DNA of 29,023 bases from Chitinophagaceae bacterium (lineage in GTDB: Bacteria; Bacteroidota; Bacteroidia; Chitinophagales; Chitinophagaceae). Position 1 is the stretch's first letter. The number at the start of each line of letters is the position of its first letter. Below are positions 15,264-23,810 of the stretch, one piece after another. Both the position numbers and the translations under genes were made by a program. Location: the NCBI GenBank assembly GCA_025924755.1, contig JAICHT010000006.1, positions 1 to 29,023 of the forward strand, read 5' to 3'. The notes under the pieces were generated by a model, which had not been told where the DNA came from, did no database searches, and worked only from the letters and a program-made list of their open reading frames with translations.

Positions 15264-16073
15264 ATGTCATCGCTTACGGTTTCTTTGGTTCAAACACAAT
15301 TACATTGGGAAGATAAAGTTGCCAACCTGCAAATGCTGCAACAAAAAATAGCTTCCATATCCCAACCGACACATGTTATTGTATTGCCCGAAATGTTCAG
15401 TACCGGTTTTAGTATGAAGCCGGAAGTATCGGCCGAAAAAATGGACGGTGCTACAGTGCAATGGTTGAAAGAGCAGGCGGCTAAAAAAAGGGTGATCATA
15501 ACCGGAAGCATTATTATTGAAGAAGGCGCCCATTATTACAACCGGATGATATGGATGTTGCCAACGGGCCAATATGGTTATTATGATAAACGCCATCTTT
15601 TTGCCTATGCCGGTGAAGACCAGCATTATACCTCTGGTAATAAGCGCTTAGTGGCGTCGGTAAACGGATGGAAGATCAATTTATTGGTTTGTTATGATCT
15701 GCGTTTTCCGGTTTGGGCGCGGCAAAGCTTTAGTGCCGAACAGCCTTTTGAATACGATGTATTAATTTATGTGGCTAACTGGCCGGAGCGGAGAAACACG
15801 GCATGGAAAGCGTTGTTGCAGGCAAGGGCTGTGGAAAACCAGTGTTATGTAATAGGCGTAAACCGTGTAGGCAATGACGGCAATAACATCTATCATAGTG
15901 GAGATAGTATGGTGGTAGATCCGCTGGGTGAAGTATTATACCACAAAGTACATGATGAAGATATTGCTACCCTCACTTTAGATAAAGAACATTTGAATAC
16001 TGTTAGAGAAAAGTTTCCTTTCTGGAAAGACAGAGATGCGTTTATGATAATAAATCCGCCGGCTGAACAATAA
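15264..16073 (+). CDS. Nitrilase-family amidase, omega-amidase (YafV/Nit2-like)
   Basis: A carbon-nitrogen hydrolase of 269 residues with the complete catalytic set Glu43 (LPEMFSTGF), Lys109 (YDKRHLF) and Cys143 (LLVCYDLRFPVW). The LPEMFSTGFSM and YDKRHLFAYAGE stretches are those of the YafV/Nit2 branch. These enzymes hydrolyse alpha-ketoglutaramate or alpha-ketosuccinamate to the keto acid and ammonia, repairing products of glutamine transaminases in the cytosol. The match to this branch is good, but other amide substrates are possible. It lies 76 bases after recX. The gap has TTAACTTG 5 bases before the ATG, a poor -7-like element, and a single TTTTCCACA at 15214-15222 that I do not treat as functional. 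Confidence 0.87.
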   Translation: MSSLTVSLVQTQLHWEDKVANLQMLQQKIASISQPTHVIVLPEMFSTGFSMKPEVSAEKMDGATVQWLKEQAAKKRVIITGSIIIEEGAHYYNRMIWMLPTGQYGYYDKRHLFAYAGEDQHYTSGNKRLVASVNGWKINLLVCYDLRFPVWARQSFSAEQPFEYDVLIYVANWPERRNTAWKALLQARAVENQCYVIGVNRVGNDGNNIYHSGDSMVVDPLGEVLYHKVHDEDIATLTLDKEHLNTVREKFPFWKDRDAFMIINPPAEQ

Positions 16074-16089
16074 ACAAGTGGAACTGTAT

Positions 16090-17592
16090 TCAATTAACAA
16101 AAGCACTTTTACTTTTTACTTTTGAATTTTTAATTAATTCAACCACTTTTTCCATTTTATAATCGGCATTGCGGCGAATGTCTTTTACCGTAGGACCTGC
16201 TTCGATATCGGGCATCACACCATGGCCGTTTTTTGGAACATCTTTATTAATCACCAGCCGGAAAAGTGGTAATCGAAACCGCACTTTTGTAGCAGGCAAC
16301 GTAACATCGGGAATAAGCCAGGCCGAGTTGCCATAGGCGCCGCCGCCCGTTTCTTCTCCTACCACCTGCACATTCTTCTGACCTTTAACTGATTGAATAA
16401 ATAAAGTGGATGCTGAAAAAGTATTGCCACCCGAAAGCACATATACATTACCGTTAAAATGGTCGTGTACTTTGGGTTTAAAATAATGCTTCTCGTAGTA
16501 GGTAAAATGATAGTGACCATCCTGCTTCCGGTGCGTCATAAAAAGAATGAAAGCCCAGTTCAAAAAACGGTTCTGCTGGTAAGCACCATAGCGGCTTTTT
16601 TTAGTAACGGTATATAAAGTATCTGCTATTTTAAAAGGCTTATTGGCTATATATTTAGAAAGCAACGTAGAGTTGGTAACGCTGCCGCCACCATTGCCTC
16701 TTAAGTCAATCACTAAATTTTGAGCACCGGCATTTCGTAATTTCTTAAAAGATTTCCTGAAAAATTTCCGGAGTTTATAACCCTTAATAAATGTATTTAA
16801 ATCCATGAAACCGGTATGTAAAGCCGTATCTATTTTAAGACTGCGGATGGCCTGGTTAAATTCCAGCTTTTTTTTGTGGTGCGACTGTCTTTGTGCCCTG
16901 CTTTTATTCTTTTTTGTGCTGTCCTTTACCGGCACATATAAATTGGTATACTCCGTATGGCTAATGCCAAGCGTATCTATATAGCTGATTAAATATTTAG
17001 TTCGCAAACCAAACACGGTATTATACATCCACGCAAAGGCCATACCATTGCTTAAGCTTTGATATTTGTGCGTGGTGTTATAACCGTCCGATGATAAGTA
17101 ATTAAAAAAAGTATCGATAATTACCTGCATTGGTTTATGATCAATCGCGGTTACTACAATGCCCTTTACGGCATTGCTGTCTTTTTTGTTTAAAGTAGAA
17201 GTAACCACCGCCGTATCTTTCCATACTTTAAAGTTGAGCGGAAAGGATTTGGTACGTACCGACCAGATGTAATGGGTGGCTGCTTTGGAAGGCTCTACAG
17301 AAGTATGCCCGCAATGTATTTTGGCGATTACATAGCTTAACACATTTCTAAAACGGGTTTCGGTTAATGAATCATTGAGCATGGATTTACCTTTTTCAAA
17401 ATAATAATCCATACTGTCTTTAGGCGTGTACCAATATAAACCCGGGTGAGATTCCTCCAATATATTTTGGAAGAGTGTATAATCGCTTTGCAATTGCTGC
17501 GGCGAAAATTTTTTAGAAGGATGATAATCTTTAGCTACAGCACAGCCGCTTAAAACAATTACTATTAAAATAATGTGCAGCAGGTTTTTCAT
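16090..17592 (-). CDS. S41 family (tail-specific-type) peptidase, lipoprotein
   Basis: From ATG 17592 the protein has 500 residues and opens with a lipoprotein signal, MKNLLHIILIVIVLSGC, with the lipid-bearing Cys at position 17. The upstream candidate start at 17655 would bury this signal and overlap thiL by 50 bases, so I reject it. The C-terminal half carries S41 signatures: VIDLRGNGGG (about residues 294-303), VLSGGNTFSAST with the probable nucleophile Ser393, and GEETGGGAYGNSA. No obvious PDZ domain is seen between the N-terminal helical part and the core, which instead holds a basic insert (KKNKSRAQRQSHHKKK). The protein is probably anchored in the outer or inner membrane facing the periplasm. 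Its substrate is unknown. Confidence 0.87.
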   Translation of the reverse strand: MKNLLHIILIVIVLSGCAVAKDYHPSKKFSPQQLQSDYTLFQNILEESHPGLYWYTPKDSMDYYFEKGKSMLNDSLTETRFRNVLSYVIAKIHCGHTSVEPSKAATHYIWSVRTKSFPLNFKVWKDTAVVTSTLNKKDSNAVKGIVVTAIDHKPMQVIIDTFFNYLSSDGYNTTHKYQSLSNGMAFAWMYNTVFGLRTKYLISYIDTLGISHTEYTNLYVPVKDSTKKNKSRAQRQSHHKKKLEFNQAIRSLKIDTALHTGFMDLNTFIKGYKLRKFFRKSFKKLRNAGAQNLVIDLRGNGGGSVTNSTLLSKYIANKPFKIADTLYTVTKKSRYGAYQQNRFLNWAFILFMTHRKQDGHYHFTYYEKHYFKPKVHDHFNGNVYVLSGGNTFSASTLFIQSVKGQKNVQVVGEETGGGAYGNSAWLIPDVTLPATKVRFRLPLFRLVINKDVPKNGHGVMPDIEAGPTVKDIRRNADYKMEKVVELIKNSKVKSKSAFVN

Positions 17593-17605
17593 AAGGATAT
17601 CAAAA

Positions 17606-18637
17606 TCATTTAAAGGCGTTCCACCCCTGGGCTGTAATGGGAAATTGGTTGCCACCTTTTGTATGAATGTGGGCGCCCAGCTCCGGCTCTGTTAAATAAC
17701 CAATCACGCTGATGTCTTCGCTTATAACAATCTTGTCGTAATCTTCCGGACGGATAGTAAATAGCAATTCATAATCTTCGCCACCACTCAGGGCACAGGC
17801 CGTAGGGTCCATATTAAACTTAAAAGCGGCATTACGGGTGTCTTCTGTAATAGGTACTTTTTCTTCGTAAAGTACACAGCCGGTATCGCTTTGTTTGCAG
17901 ATATGCAGTATCTCCGAACTCAGGCCATCACTCACATCAATCATTGCCGTAGGCGTCACATTTTGACTTTGTAAAAACTCAATAATATCCTTGCGGGCTT
18001 CGGGTTTTAAAATGCGTTGCACAATATATTGCTCGCCTTCAAGGTCGGGCTGCACGCCGGGGTTTTCCAGAAAAATATTTTTCTCTCTTTCCAGTAAGGT
18101 TAATCCCAAAAAGGCAGCGCCCAAATCGCCACTCACACACAGCAGATCACCCACGTTTGCCGTACTTCTTTTTATAAATTTGTCCGGAGTTACCTCGCCA
18201 ATAGCCGTGCAGGATATGATAAATCCTTTTTGAGAGGTGGTGGTATCGCCCCCAATTAAATCAACCCCATACCGCTGGCAGGCTGCGTAGACGCCTTCAT
18301 AAAATTCGTCCAGGGCTTCGAGGCTGAAACGGTTGCTGAAAGCAAGGCTCAGCAAGATCTGTGTAGGCGTGGCGTTCATGGCACATATATCACTCAGGTT
18401 TACAATTACACTTTTATAACCCAGGTGCCTTAGCGGTGTGTACATCAAATCGAAATGCACACCTTCTACCAGCATATCGGTAGAAATAACAGTTTGCTTT
18501 CCAAAATGATCTATCACTGCACCATCATCCCCCACCCCTACAATGCTCGATGCATTTTGAAGTTCTATATTTTTTGTGAGGTGATCGATCAATCCAAACT
18601 CACCAAGGCTTGTTATTTCTGTACGTTGATTCTCCAT
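17606..18637 (-). CDS. thiL: Thiamine-monophosphate kinase ThiL
   Basis: ThiL phosphorylates thiamine monophosphate with ATP to thiamine diphosphate, the active cofactor, in the cytosol. The 343-residue protein has the family order: LGEFGLIDHL at the start, the metal and ATP loop GVGDDGAVI, STDMLVEGVHFDL, GGDTTTSQKGFIISCTAIGE, GDLLCVSGDLGAA, AMIDVSDGLSSEILHI and SGGEDYELLFTI. All expected acidic motifs appear intact. It lies between the inositol-monophosphatase gene (12 bases upstream) and the S41 lipoprotein gene (13 bases downstream), all on the minus strand, so they probably form one transcript. The neighbours do not suggest a dedicated thiamine operon, and no other thi gene or TPP riboswitch is seen here. 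Confidence 0.96.
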   Translation of the reverse strand: MENQRTEITSLGEFGLIDHLTKNIELQNASSIVGVGDDGAVIDHFGKQTVISTDMLVEGVHFDLMYTPLRHLGYKSVIVNLSDICAMNATPTQILLSLAFSNRFSLEALDEFYEGVYAACQRYGVDLIGGDTTTSQKGFIISCTAIGEVTPDKFIKRSTANVGDLLCVSGDLGAAFLGLTLLEREKNIFLENPGVQPDLEGEQYIVQRILKPEARKDIIEFLQSQNVTPTAMIDVSDGLSSEILHICKQSDTGCVLYEEKVPITEDTRNAAFKFNMDPTACALSGGEDYELLFTIRPEDYDKIVISEDISVIGYLTEPELGAHIHTKGGNQFPITAQGWNAFK

Positions 18638-18649
18638 AATTTATTTGCT

Positions 18650-19423
18650 TTACAATTTATCGCCTACCCACTTTACCAGTTCATCGTGTATAATACCGTT
18701 AGAGGCGATAATATGCGGCTGGTATGGCGAATAATCTCCGCCTTCAAAATCCGTTACCTTTCCTCCCGCTTCTTCTACCATTAAAAATCCGGCAGCGCTA
18801 TCCCACGGGTATAATTTATGTTCGTAAAAACCATCAAACCGGCCGCAGGCTACCCAGCACAAATCAATAGCGGCAGAGCCCAATCTTCTAATAGGTACGC
18901 CTTTACGTATAAAGCGTTCAAATACCTGCAGCGGGCCATTTGGTGTATCTAAATAGGTATATGGAAAACCGGTTACCATACAGGCGCTGGCCACCTGTTC
19001 TTTTTTACTTACCTGTATGGGCTTGTCGTTGAGCGTAGCGCCCTTACCTCTTTCAGCTATAAACATCTCGTTCAGCACAGGGTTATAAACAGCGCCCAGC
19101 ACCATTTTATTGTTATACTCAATGCCAATGGAAATACAAAAAATGGGTATATGGTGGGCAAAGTTTACCGTTCCGTCAATAGGGTCAATAATCCATTTAT
19201 ATTGCGAGTCCTGAACAATTTCGCCGGATTCTTCGCTTAAAATATAATGATCGGGAAAAGCTTTTTGAATGACCCCGAAGATGGCTTTTTCGGAAGCATG
19301 ATCTACTTCGGTTACTAAATTATTGATTCCTTCTTTATTGGAAACCTTAAACTCAATATCGGTAAATCGCCTTATTTCATTAGCACCGGCTTCTATAGCT
19401 TGTATGAGTGTATTTTTAAGCAT
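18650..19423 (-). CDS. Inositol-monophosphatase family protein (SuhB-like)
   Basis: A Mg2+-dependent phosphomonoesterase of the IMPase/FBPase superfamily, with 257 residues from ATG 19423. The metal-binding motifs are complete: VTEVDHASE, SEESGE, WIIDPIDGTVNFAHHIP and YPWDSAAGFLMVEEAGG. Likely substrates are inositol monophosphates or related sugar phosphates. In SuhB a second role in rRNA transcription is known for E. coli, not shown here. An 11-residue longer start at 19456 is open (MNPVMGGLSLR), but the family-like N-terminus is MLKNTLIQAIEAGANEI. A TATCTTTG element lies 3 bases before the shorter start, which would make that mRNA leaderless. It leads the transcript with thiL and the S41 peptidase. 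Confidence 0.9.
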   Translation of the reverse strand: MLKNTLIQAIEAGANEIRRFTDIEFKVSNKEGINNLVTEVDHASEKAIFGVIQKAFPDHYILSEESGEIVQDSQYKWIIDPIDGTVNFAHHIPIFCISIGIEYNNKMVLGAVYNPVLNEMFIAERGKGATLNDKPIQVSKKEQVASACMVTGFPYTYLDTPNGPLQVFERFIRKGVPIRRLGSAAIDLCWVACGRFDGFYEHKLYPWDSAAGFLMVEEAGGKVTDFEGGDYSPYQPHIIASNGIIHDELVKWVGDKL

Positions 19424-19426
19424 GCG

Positions 19427-19434
19427 CAAAGATA
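19427..19434 (-). promoter_or_regulatory. -7 element next to the inositol-monophosphatase start
   Basis: The minus strand reads TATCTTTG, a full TAnnTTTG match, ending 3 bases before ATG 19423. No TTG lies at -33, so it is tentative. If real, it excludes the longer start at 19456. Confidence 0.3.
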
Positions 19435-19523
19435 AACCGCCCATAACAGGATTCATGCACTTTTTAGCAATGCTTTGTTCCGAAAGGTTAAAAATAGAGC
19501 CGGGAGTAAGTTGTTGCTTTACA

Positions 19524-19555
19524 TTTGAAATTTGTTTTTTATTGTTCTAGGTTTG
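19524..19555 (+). promoter_or_regulatory. Bacteroidota-type promoter for the GT2 fusion gene
   Basis: TTTG at 19524-19527, a 20-base spacer and TAGGTTTG at 19548-19555 match the -33/-7 pattern well. The start codon at 19580 lies 24 bases after the -7 box. Confidence 0.55.
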
Positions 19556-19579
19556 CCCGCTTAGATAAACTGCTTTCCA

Positions 19580-21523
19580 TTGACGCTTTCGGTTATTATA
19601 GTTAACTACAATGTAAAATACTTTTTAGAGCAGTGTTTATATTCATTGCAAAAAGCGGCTGCGGGCATAGCTACCGAGGTTATTGTGGTGGATAATCATT
19701 CCACCGATGGAAGTATGGATTTTTTGCCTTTAAAATTTCCGGAGGTGCAGTTTATAGAAAACGATAGCAATATCGGGTTTGCAAAAGCCTGCAATATCGG
19801 ATGGAGCAAAGCCACAGGCGATTATATCTTATTTTTAAATCCGGATACACTGCTGGCAGAAGATACCTTGAAAACCTGTCTTACTTTTTTTGAAACGCAT
19901 ATAGAAGCTGGTGCATTAGGCGTACACATGATTGATGGCGCCGGAAATTTTTTAAAAGAATCCAAACGGACTTTTCCTTCACCGCTTACTTCTTTATTTA
20001 AATTGTTTGGCCTTGCCCGCATCTTTCCAAAATCACCCGTTTTCAGCCGCTATCATTTAGGCCATTTAGATGATAAAAAAAATCACGAAGTAGATGTACT
20101 GGCCGGCGCTTATATGATGATCCGAAGGTCGGTTTTAAAAAAGGTAGGCGCTTTTGATGAAAACTTTTTTATGTATGGCGAAGATGTAGACCTTAGTTAT
20201 CGCATACAAAAAGCAGGATATAAAAATTACTATATTGCCGATACTACCCTCATCCATTTTAAAGGCGAAAGCACTAAAAGAGGAAGCCTGAACTATGTGC
20301 GCCTTTTTTACAATGCCATGAGTCTTTTTGTAAAAAAACATTATGGAGGCAGCAGGGCCGGATTATTTTATGCCAGTATTCAGTTTGCCATATGGGTGAG
20401 GGCGGCACTGGCTGCAGGCGCTAAATTTATTAAATGGATTGGGTTGCCTATTATTGATGCGGTAATAATATTACTATCATTTTGGAGTGTAAAACAGTTT
20501 TGGATTACCTATGTAAAAACCACGATTGTTTATCCGGATAAATTATTACTCATTGCCTTTCCGGCTTTTACAATAGTGTACCTGGTAGTAGCTTACTATG
20601 CCGGCTTGTACGACAGGTATTATCAAAGCCATAAGCTCTTGCGATCTACTTCCATAGCGACATTAGTATTATTAGCTTTATATGCCTTGCCGCCAGAGCA
20701 ATACCGTTTTTCAAGAGGCATTGTAGTGTTTGGTGCTTTGCTGGCTTTTGTGCTTATAAGCGGTTTTCGGTGGCTTTTAATAAAGACGCACCTTTTGCAA
20801 CCATTAGCGGTTCATATAAATAAACCTTATTTGTTAATTGCGGGCGGGCCTTCAGAATATAAAGAGGTGAAGATTTTATTGCAACGGCAAAAGTTGCAAA
20901 ATAAAATTATCGGACGTATAGCGGTAGATACGAACTACGAAAGTGCTATCGGGCATATAAAGGATATCAATTCCATTGCTATATCGGCAGATGCTCAGGA
21001 AATTATTTTCTTCATAGGCACATTATCTTACCAATCTGTTATTGAATGGATGCAAACCGCTACAAAGCCGCTGCGGTTGCGGTTCCATGCAGCCGGAAGC
21101 AGTAGTATAGTGGGCAGCGATTCCAGTACTGCTGCCGGTAACTCCATTACTACCGAAGCTTTTTATAATTTAGCCAGTCCTGATAAACGACGGTTAAAGC
21201 GGTTGATAGATGTAACCTTCTCCTTACTTTTCCTTATAAGTTTTCCGGTGGCGCTGCTGGTATTTAAGAAGTCAAAGCATTTTTTTTACAACTGCTTTTT
21301 AGTGCTGTCGGGCAAAAACACATGGGTAGGATATATTACTGTCAATAAAAAGTTGCCGTATATCAAGCGGGGCATTATAGGGATAAACGGAGTAGTAAAT
21401 AAACAGGCCCATACCATACCACGGGAAAGCTTAGAACGGCTGGATTACTGGTATGCTAAAAATTACGAACCGCTGGAAGACATTAAAATCATTCTAAAAA
21501 ACTATAAACATTTAGGTGAATAA
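19580..21523 (+). CDS. GT2 glycosyltransferase fused to a degenerate sugar-phosphotransferase-like membrane module
   Basis: The start is TTG 19580; there is no in-frame ATG before the GT2 core SVIIVNYNV. Residues 1-250 are a WbbL/rhamnosyltransferase-like GT2 domain: VDNHSTDGS, the metal site region LNPDT (86-90), GAYMMIRRSVLKKVGAFDE and YGEDVDLSYRIQKAGY. It would add a sugar to a lipid-linked glycan on the cytosolic face. Four membrane helices follow (about 288-402), then a Rossmann-like segment (YLLIAGGPSEYKEV, 417-430). The C-terminus resembles a WcaJ/WbaP-type phosphotransferase: KRLIDVTFSLLFLISFPVALL and later ESLERLDYWYAKNYEPLEDI. The catalytic middle of that family (GP.F..Q.R.G and KFR.M) is missing, so the module is probably an inactive anchor or scaffold. 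Confidence 0.88.
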   Translation: MTLSVIIVNYNVKYFLEQCLYSLQKAAAGIATEVIVVDNHSTDGSMDFLPLKFPEVQFIENDSNIGFAKACNIGWSKATGDYILFLNPDTLLAEDTLKTCLTFFETHIEAGALGVHMIDGAGNFLKESKRTFPSPLTSLFKLFGLARIFPKSPVFSRYHLGHLDDKKNHEVDVLAGAYMMIRRSVLKKVGAFDENFFMYGEDVDLSYRIQKAGYKNYYIADTTLIHFKGESTKRGSLNYVRLFYNAMSLFVKKHYGGSRAGLFYASIQFAIWVRAALAAGAKFIKWIGLPIIDAVIILLSFWSVKQFWITYVKTTIVYPDKLLLIAFPAFTIVYLVVAYYAGLYDRYYQSHKLLRSTSIATLVLLALYALPPEQYRFSRGIVVFGALLAFVLISGFRWLLIKTHLLQPLAVHINKPYLLIAGGPSEYKEVKILLQRQKLQNKIIGRIAVDTNYESAIGHIKDINSIAISADAQEIIFFIGTLSYQSVIEWMQTATKPLRLRFHAAGSSSIVGSDSSTAAGNSITTEAFYNLASPDKRRLKRLIDVTFSLLFLISFPVALLVFKKSKHFFYNCFLVLSGKNTWVGYITVNKKLPYIKRGIIGINGVVNKQAHTIPRESLERLDYWYAKNYEPLEDIKIILKNYKHLGE

Positions 21524-21581
21524 ATACAAGCTTACCAAGTACAAGTTGTTACCTTTATTTATAACTAGTAAGGATTAAAGA

Positions 21582-23117
21582 ATGGCTCGAATTATAGACA
21601 TTAAACTACCTAAAGCCATTGCTGCTGCATTGCGGCTGCCGGAAAAAGATCCACGGCAACAGCAACTGCGGGTGTTGAAAAAATTATTGAAAAAAGCACG
21701 ATTTACAGCTTTTGGTCAGCATTACCGCTTTGATGAAATATTGCTAAGCCGCAATCCTGAAAAAAGTTTTCAGCAAATAGTGCCGGTACAGGATTATAAT
21801 AAAATTTACGAAGACTGGTGGAAGCAAACGCTGGAAGGGGTGCCGGATGTAACCTGGCCGGGGAAAATAAAATTTTATGCACTCAGCTCCGGCACTTCGG
21901 ATGCCTCCTCAAAATATATTCCCGTTACCAAAGAAATGCTGCGCAGTAACCGTATCAATTATTTGCGCCAGCTACTTTCTTTAGTAAGCTACGCCCATAT
22001 ACCCCGTAATGCCGTTACCAAAGGTTTTTTAATGCTGGCCGGCGCTACCGATCTGCAAAAAGGCAAAGCAGGCTGGTATGCTGGTGACTTAAGCGGCATA
22101 TTGGTTAAAAACCGGCCCATATGGTTTCAAACCTTTTACAAGCCGGGCGGCCGCATTGCGGCTATAAAAGACTGGAACCAAAAGCTGACCGAAATTGTAG
22201 AGAAAGCGCCGGACTGGGATATCGGGTATATCGTTGGCGTACCGGCCTGGTGCCAGATGTGTATGGAAATGGTAGTGGAGCATTATAAGGTAAAAACCAT
22301 ACATGATATATGGCCCAACCTTGGGTTTTTTATACACGGCGGCGTAGCGTTTGAACCTTATAAAAAAGGCTTCGAAAAATTATTGGGTAAGCCCATTGTG
22401 TATATCGAAAACTATTTATCCAGCGAAGGTTTTATTGGCTACAAAGACCGTGAAAATGCACAAGGCATGAAGCTGATATTAGACAACAATATCTTTATGG
22501 AATTTGTGCCGTTTGACGATAAAAATTTTGATAGCGATGGTAAGATGATTGAAAAGCCCGAAGCGTTGATGATACACGAAGTGGAAGAACGGAAAGACTA
22601 TGCGCTGATTATAAGCACCAATGCCGGCGCCTGGCGTTATTTAATTGGCGATACGGTACGGTTTGTAAATAAAGAGCGGGCCGAAGTGGTGATAACCGGC
22701 AGAACCAAGCATTTTTTAAGTTTGGTAGGCGAGCACCTGAGTGTGGAAAATATTAATAAAGCAGTGGCTTTGGTTAGTGAAGAATTAAACATTTATATCC
22801 CTGAGTTTACAGTAACCGGCCTCACCTGTGACAATTTCTTTGCGCATAAATGGTATATAGCCTGCGATAACAACGTAGATGAAAACCTGCTGCGCGATAA
22901 AATTGATCAATATTTATGCAAGCTAAATGATGATTATGCAGTAGAAAGAAACAGTGCATTGAAAGAAGTGCTATTACAAAAATTACCTGAAGAAGTATTT
23001 ATGAAATTTATGGAGCAGGCAGGAAAGCTGGGAAGCCAGCATAAATTTCCAAGGGTATTAAAAGGTAAAATGCTGCAGGATTGGAACCAGTTTTTGCAAT
23101 CCCGCTCCCTGGCATAA
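21582..23117 (+). CDS. GH3-type acyl-adenylating enzyme (GH3 auxin-responsive promoter family)
   Basis: The 511-residue protein belongs to the GH3 branch of the adenylate-forming (ANL) superfamily, named after plant enzymes that join amino acids to jasmonate or auxin. Visible motifs are the phosphate loop SSGTSDASSKYIPVT (residues 102-116), YLSSEGFIGYKD, WRYLIGDTVRFV and the hinge and C-terminal domain junction ITGRTKHFLSLVGEHLS. All match active members, so an acyl-AMP intermediate is likely. Bacterial homologues are frequent in Bacteroidota, but their natural acid and acceptor are unknown. It starts 58 bases after the GT2 fusion gene and precedes the LysE-type exporter by 54 bases. It may modify a metabolite or envelope component, which is inference. 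Confidence 0.9.
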   Translation: MARIIDIKLPKAIAAALRLPEKDPRQQQLRVLKKLLKKARFTAFGQHYRFDEILLSRNPEKSFQQIVPVQDYNKIYEDWWKQTLEGVPDVTWPGKIKFYALSSGTSDASSKYIPVTKEMLRSNRINYLRQLLSLVSYAHIPRNAVTKGFLMLAGATDLQKGKAGWYAGDLSGILVKNRPIWFQTFYKPGGRIAAIKDWNQKLTEIVEKAPDWDIGYIVGVPAWCQMCMEMVVEHYKVKTIHDIWPNLGFFIHGGVAFEPYKKGFEKLLGKPIVYIENYLSSEGFIGYKDRENAQGMKLILDNNIFMEFVPFDDKNFDSDGKMIEKPEALMIHEVEERKDYALIISTNAGAWRYLIGDTVRFVNKERAEVVITGRTKHFLSLVGEHLSVENINKAVALVSEELNIYIPEFTVTGLTCDNFFAHKWYIACDNNVDENLLRDKIDQYLCKLNDDYAVERNSALKEVLLQKLPEEVFMKFMEQAGKLGSQHKFPRVLKGKMLQDWNQFLQSRSLA

Positions 23118-23171
23118 GTGTAATATGCAACTGTATAAATAAAGAAGGTTTTCATTTTTAGAATTTTTACT

Positions 23172-23810
23172 ATGCTGTATGCTATTATAAAAGGCGTCAC
23201 ACTTGGACTTTTATTAGCCATTTCCGTAGGCCCTATTGTTTTTACCGTTATCAAACAAAGCCTTAATAATGGCACCAAAGGCGGTCTTACTTTTATTGCG
23301 GGCATATCGTTCAGCGATATATTAATGGTAGTGATAGCCAATGTATTTACCGAACTTTTTCGAAGCTTGATTTCTTTTAAAAAAGAGTTTGCTATTGGCG
23401 GTAGTATACTGTTAGTAACCGTAGGCGTTTACTATTTATTCTTTAAAAAAGTAGCGGTAAATCAGCAGGGTAAGCAGGTAATGGATTTTGAACCCGGCCA
23501 TTATGCCAAATTCTTTGCTACCGGTTTTTTAATGAATGTATTAAATCCGGGCATTATTGTTTTTTGGTTAACAACGGCCACGGCTTTTTTAGATCATGAC
23601 CTGGAGCAGCGGATCATTATTTTTTCCATTGCCCTGGCAATTAATTTAGGAGTGGATATTCTTAAAGTAGTATTGGCCGATAAAATCCGCCAGCGGCTCA
23701 CGCCCAAAAACATACATCTTATCAACCGTATCAACGGAATTATTTTAATCTGTTTTGGTATTGCATTAGTTTGGGGTTTGTTATTTTACACCCACAAACT
23801 TCCGCACTAG
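23172..23810 (+). CDS. LysE/RhtB family exporter
   Basis: This 212-residue inner-membrane protein has about six hydrophobic helices. It has the LysE family layout: GVTLGLLLAISVGPIVFTVI at the start, a GGLTFIAGISFSDILMVV segment, a polar linker around residues 98-110, and GFLMNVLNPGIIVFWL with the conserved NP in the middle. The family exports amino acids or other small polar molecules by proton exchange. The substrate cannot be read from the sequence. Its stop codon is directly followed, without a single spacer base, by the mtgA start, so translation of the two is probably linked. Placement after the GH3-type gene allows the speculation that it exports an amino-acid conjugate. Confidence 0.88.
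   Translation: MLYAIIKGVTLGLLLAISVGPIVFTVIKQSLNNGTKGGLTFIAGISFSDILMVVIANVFTELFRSLISFKKEFAIGGSILLVTVGVYYLFFKKVAVNQQGKQVMDFEPGHYAKFFATGFLMNVLNPGIIVFWLTTATAFLDHDLEQRIIIFSIALAINLGVDILKVVLADKIRQRLTPKNIHLINRINGIILICFGIALVWGLLFYTHKLPH

Noticed and set aside
17593..17655. N-terminal extension of the S41 peptidase
   Set aside because: It overlaps thiL by 50 bases and would place a clear lipoprotein signal peptide internally; ATG 17592 is better.
22934..23341. 135-codon open frame on the minus strand
   Set aside because: It lies across the end of the GH3-type gene and the start of the exporter gene, both well supported, and its composition is that of an antisense frame.
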